DNA of 64,000 nt, taken from assembly GCF_043195135.1 (NCBI RefSeq), contig NZ_JBAFWP010000005.1. One strand, 5' to 3'. Shown here in pieces: positions 61,116 through 64,000 of this stretch. The notes under the pieces were generated by a model that saw only the letters and a program-made list of their open reading frames with translations, was not told the DNA's origin and ran no database searches. This DNA comes from NCEH01 sp043195135 (GTDB taxonomy: Bacteria > Pseudomonadota > Alphaproteobacteria > Rhizobiales > Xanthobacteraceae). Position 1 is the first letter of the stretch; each line of letters starts with the position of its first letter. The position numbers and the translations under genes are program-made.

Positions 61116-61131
61116 GAGCCCCTTCCGCGCA

Positions 61132-61207
61132 GCTCCCATCGTCTAGCGGTCTAGGACGTCGCCCTCTCACGGCGAAAACAGGGGTTCGATTCCCCTTGGG
61201 AGCGCCA
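61132..61207 (+). tRNA. tRNA-Glu (anticodon CTC)
   Basis: 76 nt including an encoded CCA. The acceptor stem GCTCCCA pairs with TGGGAGC; the anticodon loop CTCTCAC has CTC at 34-36 and stem CGCC/GGCG; the T arm is GGGGTTCGATTCCCC. Followed by an intrinsic terminator and a tyrosine recombinase, so its 3' end is a probable integration site. Confidence 0.95.
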
Positions 61208-61223
61208 ACGTTTTCAAGCACTT

Positions 61224-61247
61224 AGCCCCGCCATCCGCGGGGCTTTT
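61224..61247 (+). terminator. Intrinsic terminator after tRNA-Glu
   Basis: AGCCCCGC and GCGGGGCT form an 8-bp stem with a 5-base loop, then TTTT and a further T-run at 61251-61255. Ends the tRNA transcript. Confidence 0.8.
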
Positions 61248-61280
61248 GCATTTTTGGGAAGAATTTGGGGAGTATGCGTC

Positions 61281-61330
61281 GGCGGACGTAGGCGGATTTC
61301 TGCGGGATTTGCCGGGATTGGGCGGGATTT
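61281..61330. repeat. Helically phased 10-bp repeats beside the integrase gene
   Basis: Five consecutive 10-bp units: GGCGGACGTA, GGCGGATTTC, TGCGGGATTT, GCCGGGATTG, GGCGGGATTT. The shared core is a G/C-rich triplet then GGRATT. They sit between the tRNA-Glu terminator and the integrase stop codon. Phasing on one DNA face suggests binding sites for the recombinase or an excision factor (inference). Confidence 0.55.
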
Positions 61331-61347
61331 TGAGTGGGACGCGACCG

Positions 61348-63672
61348 TTAGGCCGCCTCCCAAACCCGGTTCAGAATCTTTGCTGCGAGCGCGGCTTTGT
61401 CCTGCGGCAGGAACCGGCCGTAGTGGCTCGCGACCATCTCGGGGGTGTCCTGGATTGCATAGCTTGCCTGTTCGTAAGAGCCGGTGACCTTCAGGATATG
61501 GGTCGCCAGCACGTCGCGGACACTATGCGGCCCGTGGGGCAATAGCCCTTTGATGGCGCCCCTCCCGGTGTAGGGGTTGTGAATCCCATATCGTTGGATC
61601 GTCAGCCGCCACGCCTCGTAGAAGCTGTTCTGGCAATAGGCCGGATCCGCCGTCTTCGCTTTCACGGACTTCACGAAGAAAGTGCCAGGGTCGATGGCTT
61701 CGTTGAGGAGCATCTGGCGATGCCGGTCCAGGTAAGCTTCAATATAATGGTAGAGGTTGCCCAGGTCCGGCAGCACCAGGCGAAAGGGCTTGGAGCCGAA
61801 ATAGGAGGAGGTGGCGTTCTTGAAGGCACGGGCAGGAATGAAAACCTCCCAGCCCTGATCGCGTTCAGTCCACCGCAATTCCCCGCGCTTGGCGTCTTCC
61901 AACTGACGTTCCGTCGAAGGAGGCCGCCCACGGGGGCAAATTAGGAGCTGCCGCAGGTTCTTCTGCCTCAGGCCCGTGTGAAGCCCGAAGCGGATCATTA
62001 GGAACGAACGAACAGCTTCTGCGGCCGCCACAGGGTAGCGCTTGGCGTCCGGCATCAGCCGTAGGATCTCCTCCGGGATTTTGAGATATTCCCGCAGTGG
62101 GCTCTCGGACTCAAGAACAGCCAGGATCGGCTCGAAGGGGTCTCTATGCACGCGCACCACGCGGTTGATTTCCCGCACGCGGGCCTGAGCATGTTTGTGG
62201 AATGCGTCGCATGCGCCATCCCAGTCGGCCCGAGCTCCGTCTATGTCCGCTTCAGTGATCAGGTTCGGGATTGGCTTCAAGCGCTCCGCGAGCGAAGGGG
62301 TCTGACGGATCCAGCCCGTTTCCTTCCGCGTCAACGCGAGCGCCACCGTCAGCATATCGATTTCCCATTTGGTGAAGAAACCCCGCCGACGCTCGCGCCA
62401 TTGCACATACCAGTCCCATACGATGGGAAAGATCAACAGGCCAAAGGTCAAGTTTGCCAGCGACACGCCGAAGCCCCGCACTGCGCCGTTCGGTGGGGCG
62501 GCAAGCGCCCCGAACATCAGGCCGAAATGCTCGATCCTTTGGCAAGCCGTCTCTTCTCCCCAAACGCCGTTGCGCTGGAAGCCAAAGCTGGTGAGCGTCG
62601 CCGTCTTGAACCGCACGAGCTCGGCCATCTCGGCCGCGAGCTGCGGCGGTGCATCTGTAATTGAGCAGGCAAGGTCCGGATCAATCTCCGGGCCAAACAA
62701 CCGATCATCGACGGCGGCCCGAGCTCGACGACCGTTCTTCTGCTGGAATTCAGGGAATCGGATGGCATAGGGCTGCTTCATGGCCGCGGCCTGGAACTGC
62801 CGATATTCGGTCGCGCCGCTAATGACCACCCGCTGCACCCATTCGAGAATCTCTTCCCGTTCCTTCAGAGGCCGGCGGTCAAAATCGTGAGGCAGGTGCC
62901 ATGCGAGACGCCTGCGTTCGGCCCGATCTATCCCGGCGAGCTTTTTCATGGAGGGGCTACGGTCGGTGATGGGAAGCTTGGACCGAAAGTAGCCAGTGGG
63001 GAGGCGATAGCGTCTATCGAGAAAATCCAGGGCGAGGAGGCTGTTCGCCGTGCGAGGTATCTTCCGGTCGCGCAGCCACATGCGGATCGTGGTCACCGAC
63101 ACAGGGCAGCCGCCTGCGGCGAGCACCCTTTCGAGGTAGCATGCACTCTCGCTGTGCCTATCCATGTGAAGCTGAAGGGCTTCGACAAAGCTTCCCGGGT
63201 CAACCCAGTCGCCTTCCCTGGCGACGGGGAATTCCACAATTGGCTTGGGCTTCGGTCCGGTCTTCCAATCGCGCTTCCTCTTCACCGTGGGCCCATCGCC
63301 TTCTGAGGGCTCCGACGTGGGTAGGTGTTGAGGTTGGGTAGGAGCCTCAACAGGAGCACGCTTCCGCGTTTCTGCCCGGGTAGACCGCTCTCTGCGTTTC
63401 TTTGAAGAGACTTCGCGAGCAAGCGCATCCACGACAGGAACCAGCCCAGGGCCAGCCTGAATCATCTCCTGCGCATCGATCCCGCACGACGATGCTATGG
63501 AGAGCCAATCCGGCGCGCCACGTGGTCCAGGAGGCAACTCGCCTGCTGCAAGCAGGAAGAGAAGGTAGGAGCGGAACGCGGCCATCTCGCGGGGCGGCAG
63601 CAATGCAGATCCTCGGACCTGACAAAATTTCACAATCATCCGCGCGAACTGCGTCTTCGGCCTGCCGATCAT
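61348..63672 (-). CDS. Large tyrosine recombinase / site-specific integrase
   Basis: 774-residue recombinase, about twice the usual size, with a long N-terminal region (about 500 residues; basic Lys/Arg tract at 90-140) before the catalytic domain. Catalytic residues: Arg in GLHTGLRQKNLRQLL, His716 and Arg719 in HSVRDVLATH, and nucleophile Tyr751 in ASHYGRF. The position of the second catalytic His/Trp is Asp742 (AIQDTPE), a departure from the XerC/D pattern. It probably integrates the element at tRNA-Glu. The codon mix is less GC-rich than in neighbouring genes. Confidence 0.85.
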   Translation of the reverse strand: MIGRPKTQFARMIVKFCQVRGSALLPPREMAAFRSYLLFLLAAGELPPGPRGAPDWLSIASSCGIDAQEMIQAGPGLVPVVDALAREVSSKKRRERSTRAETRKRAPVEAPTQPQHLPTSEPSEGDGPTVKRKRDWKTGPKPKPIVEFPVAREGDWVDPGSFVEALQLHMDRHSESACYLERVLAAGGCPVSVTTIRMWLRDRKIPRTANSLLALDFLDRRYRLPTGYFRSKLPITDRSPSMKKLAGIDRAERRRLAWHLPHDFDRRPLKEREEILEWVQRVVISGATEYRQFQAAAMKQPYAIRFPEFQQKNGRRARAAVDDRLFGPEIDPDLACSITDAPPQLAAEMAELVRFKTATLTSFGFQRNGVWGEETACQRIEHFGLMFGALAAPPNGAVRGFGVSLANLTFGLLIFPIVWDWYVQWRERRRGFFTKWEIDMLTVALALTRKETGWIRQTPSLAERLKPIPNLITEADIDGARADWDGACDAFHKHAQARVREINRVVRVHRDPFEPILAVLESESPLREYLKIPEEILRLMPDAKRYPVAAAEAVRSFLMIRFGLHTGLRQKNLRQLLICPRGRPPSTERQLEDAKRGELRWTERDQGWEVFIPARAFKNATSSYFGSKPFRLVLPDLGNLYHYIEAYLDRHRQMLLNEAIDPGTFFVKSVKAKTADPAYCQNSFYEAWRLTIQRYGIHNPYTGRGAIKGLLPHGPHSVRDVLATHILKVTGSYEQASYAIQDTPEMVASHYGRFLPQDKAALAAKILNRVWEAA

Positions 63673-63856
63673 GCCTGCTGCTCCGTTGCCGGCCCGACTG
63701 CCGGCGAGGGCGCGCTATGTCCATGATTCACGAGGGGTCGGAAAGAGGTGTTGAGAGGTATTATGTGGATTGCGCGAAAGACCTCGACGTCCGCTCCTGC
63801 CGCTTTGGCACCCACCCTTCACAGTGCGCTCCAGCTGCTTTGGTGTAAACGGCGGC
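63673..63856. other. Region upstream of the integrase without a recognisable gene
   Basis: Short frames on both strands overlap each other and none has both a ribosome site and family-like sequence. The integrase promoter should lie here. I see no clear operator or repeat. Confidence 0.5.
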
Positions 63857-64000
63857 CTACGTTGTCTCGTGGGGCAGGGAAGCAGCCATTTGTCGGTGTT
63901 TGCCGGCCGAGCCAGCTTTTGCAGCGGTTATCTTGGTGATGCGAGTCTCATAATCCTTTCCCTCTACGGCGGTTAGGAAACAGCCCATCGACTTCTCCCT
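63857..64000 (-). CDS. Possible 3' end of a further island gene (unidentified)
   Basis: On the minus strand an open frame enters from beyond 64000 and ends with TAG at 63857-63859. The visible 47 residues include MGCFLTAVEGKDYETRITK and are mixed charged and polar, compatible with a real C-terminus but not recognisable. Its orientation upstream of the integrase suggests a shared operon. An ATG at 63988 would give only 43 residues. Low confidence. Confidence 0.25.
   Translation of the reverse strand, partial: REKSMGCFLTAVEGKDYETRITKITAAKAGSAGKHRQMAASLPHETT

Larger units (their letters stand above)
61208..64000. mobile_element. Left end of a probable tRNA-Glu-integrated genomic island
   Basis: A large tyrosine recombinase lies directly 3' of tRNA-Glu with its stop toward the tRNA, and base composition falls visibly below the rest of the window. 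This is the standard layout of an integrative element using the tRNA 3' end as attachment site. The other end, with a copy of the tRNA 3' sequence, must be beyond 64000 and was not seen. Confidence 0.6.

Noticed and set aside
60855..61154. Open frame encoding GPWALGL repeats through the tandem array
   Set aside because: Any frame through GGGCCTT repeats is open. The flanks show no coding character, and the frame runs into the tRNA gene.

Overview
The window is very GC-rich DNA, apart from its last 3 kb. Its gene content, codon use and rhizobial-type intergenic palindromes suggest an alphaproteobacterium of the Hyphomicrobiales (Xanthobacteraceae-like). This placement is an inference from family resemblance. 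No database search was possible, and every family call rests on motifs read by eye.

Layout. Bases 1-2841 hold the edge of an NMT1-type ABC importer and a divergent L-2-hydroxyglutarate oxidase. Bases 2844-9755 are one tight minus-strand operon: NMT1-type ABC importer, two short-chain dehydrogenases, a creatininase and two tandem ureohydrolases, facing a LysR regulator. Bases 10793-18983 hold an aldehyde dehydrogenase, a GntR regulator and a plus-strand operon (crotonase, orphan LivK-like binding protein, 3-hydroxyisobutyrate dehydrogenase, quinone reductase, malonyl-CoA-synthetase-like ligase). Bases 19265-22236 are housekeeping-like: M32 carboxypeptidase, flavin reductase, cold-shock protein and a small basic protein.

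Bases 22274-56619 form a large methylated-amine catabolic region. An operon running 28508 to 22274 carries an N-carbamoylsarcosine amidohydrolase-like enzyme, a PotABCD-like importer, a dipeptidase and a V4R-domain protein. The choline/betaine block follows: SdaB-type serine dehydratase, GlyA, ChoVWX importer, a BetI-BetB fusion protein, BetA, ETF, DgcB, DgcA, a GbdR-like regulator, GbcB, GbcA and SoxBDAG. Together these encode every step choline -> betaine aldehyde -> glycine betaine -> dimethylglycine -> sarcosine -> glycine -> serine -> pyruvate. Creatinine or carbamoylsarcosine routes could also feed into sarcosine.

Bases 56643-60833 carry a glutaryl-CoA dehydrogenase, a NUDIX hydrolase, a membrane diguanylate cyclase and a YggS-type PLP protein. 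A 14-copy heptanucleotide tandem array precedes a tRNA-Glu(CTC) gene. Immediately after the tRNA lies a large tyrosine recombinase in visibly less GC-rich DNA, probably the left end of a genomic island that runs off the window.

The most unusual items are the TetR-type repressor BetI fused in frame to full-length betaine aldehyde dehydrogenase, a 42-bp composite cis-element shared by the sdaB and soxB promoters, a parS-like palindrome between betA and etfB, and the creatininase / double-ureohydrolase operon.
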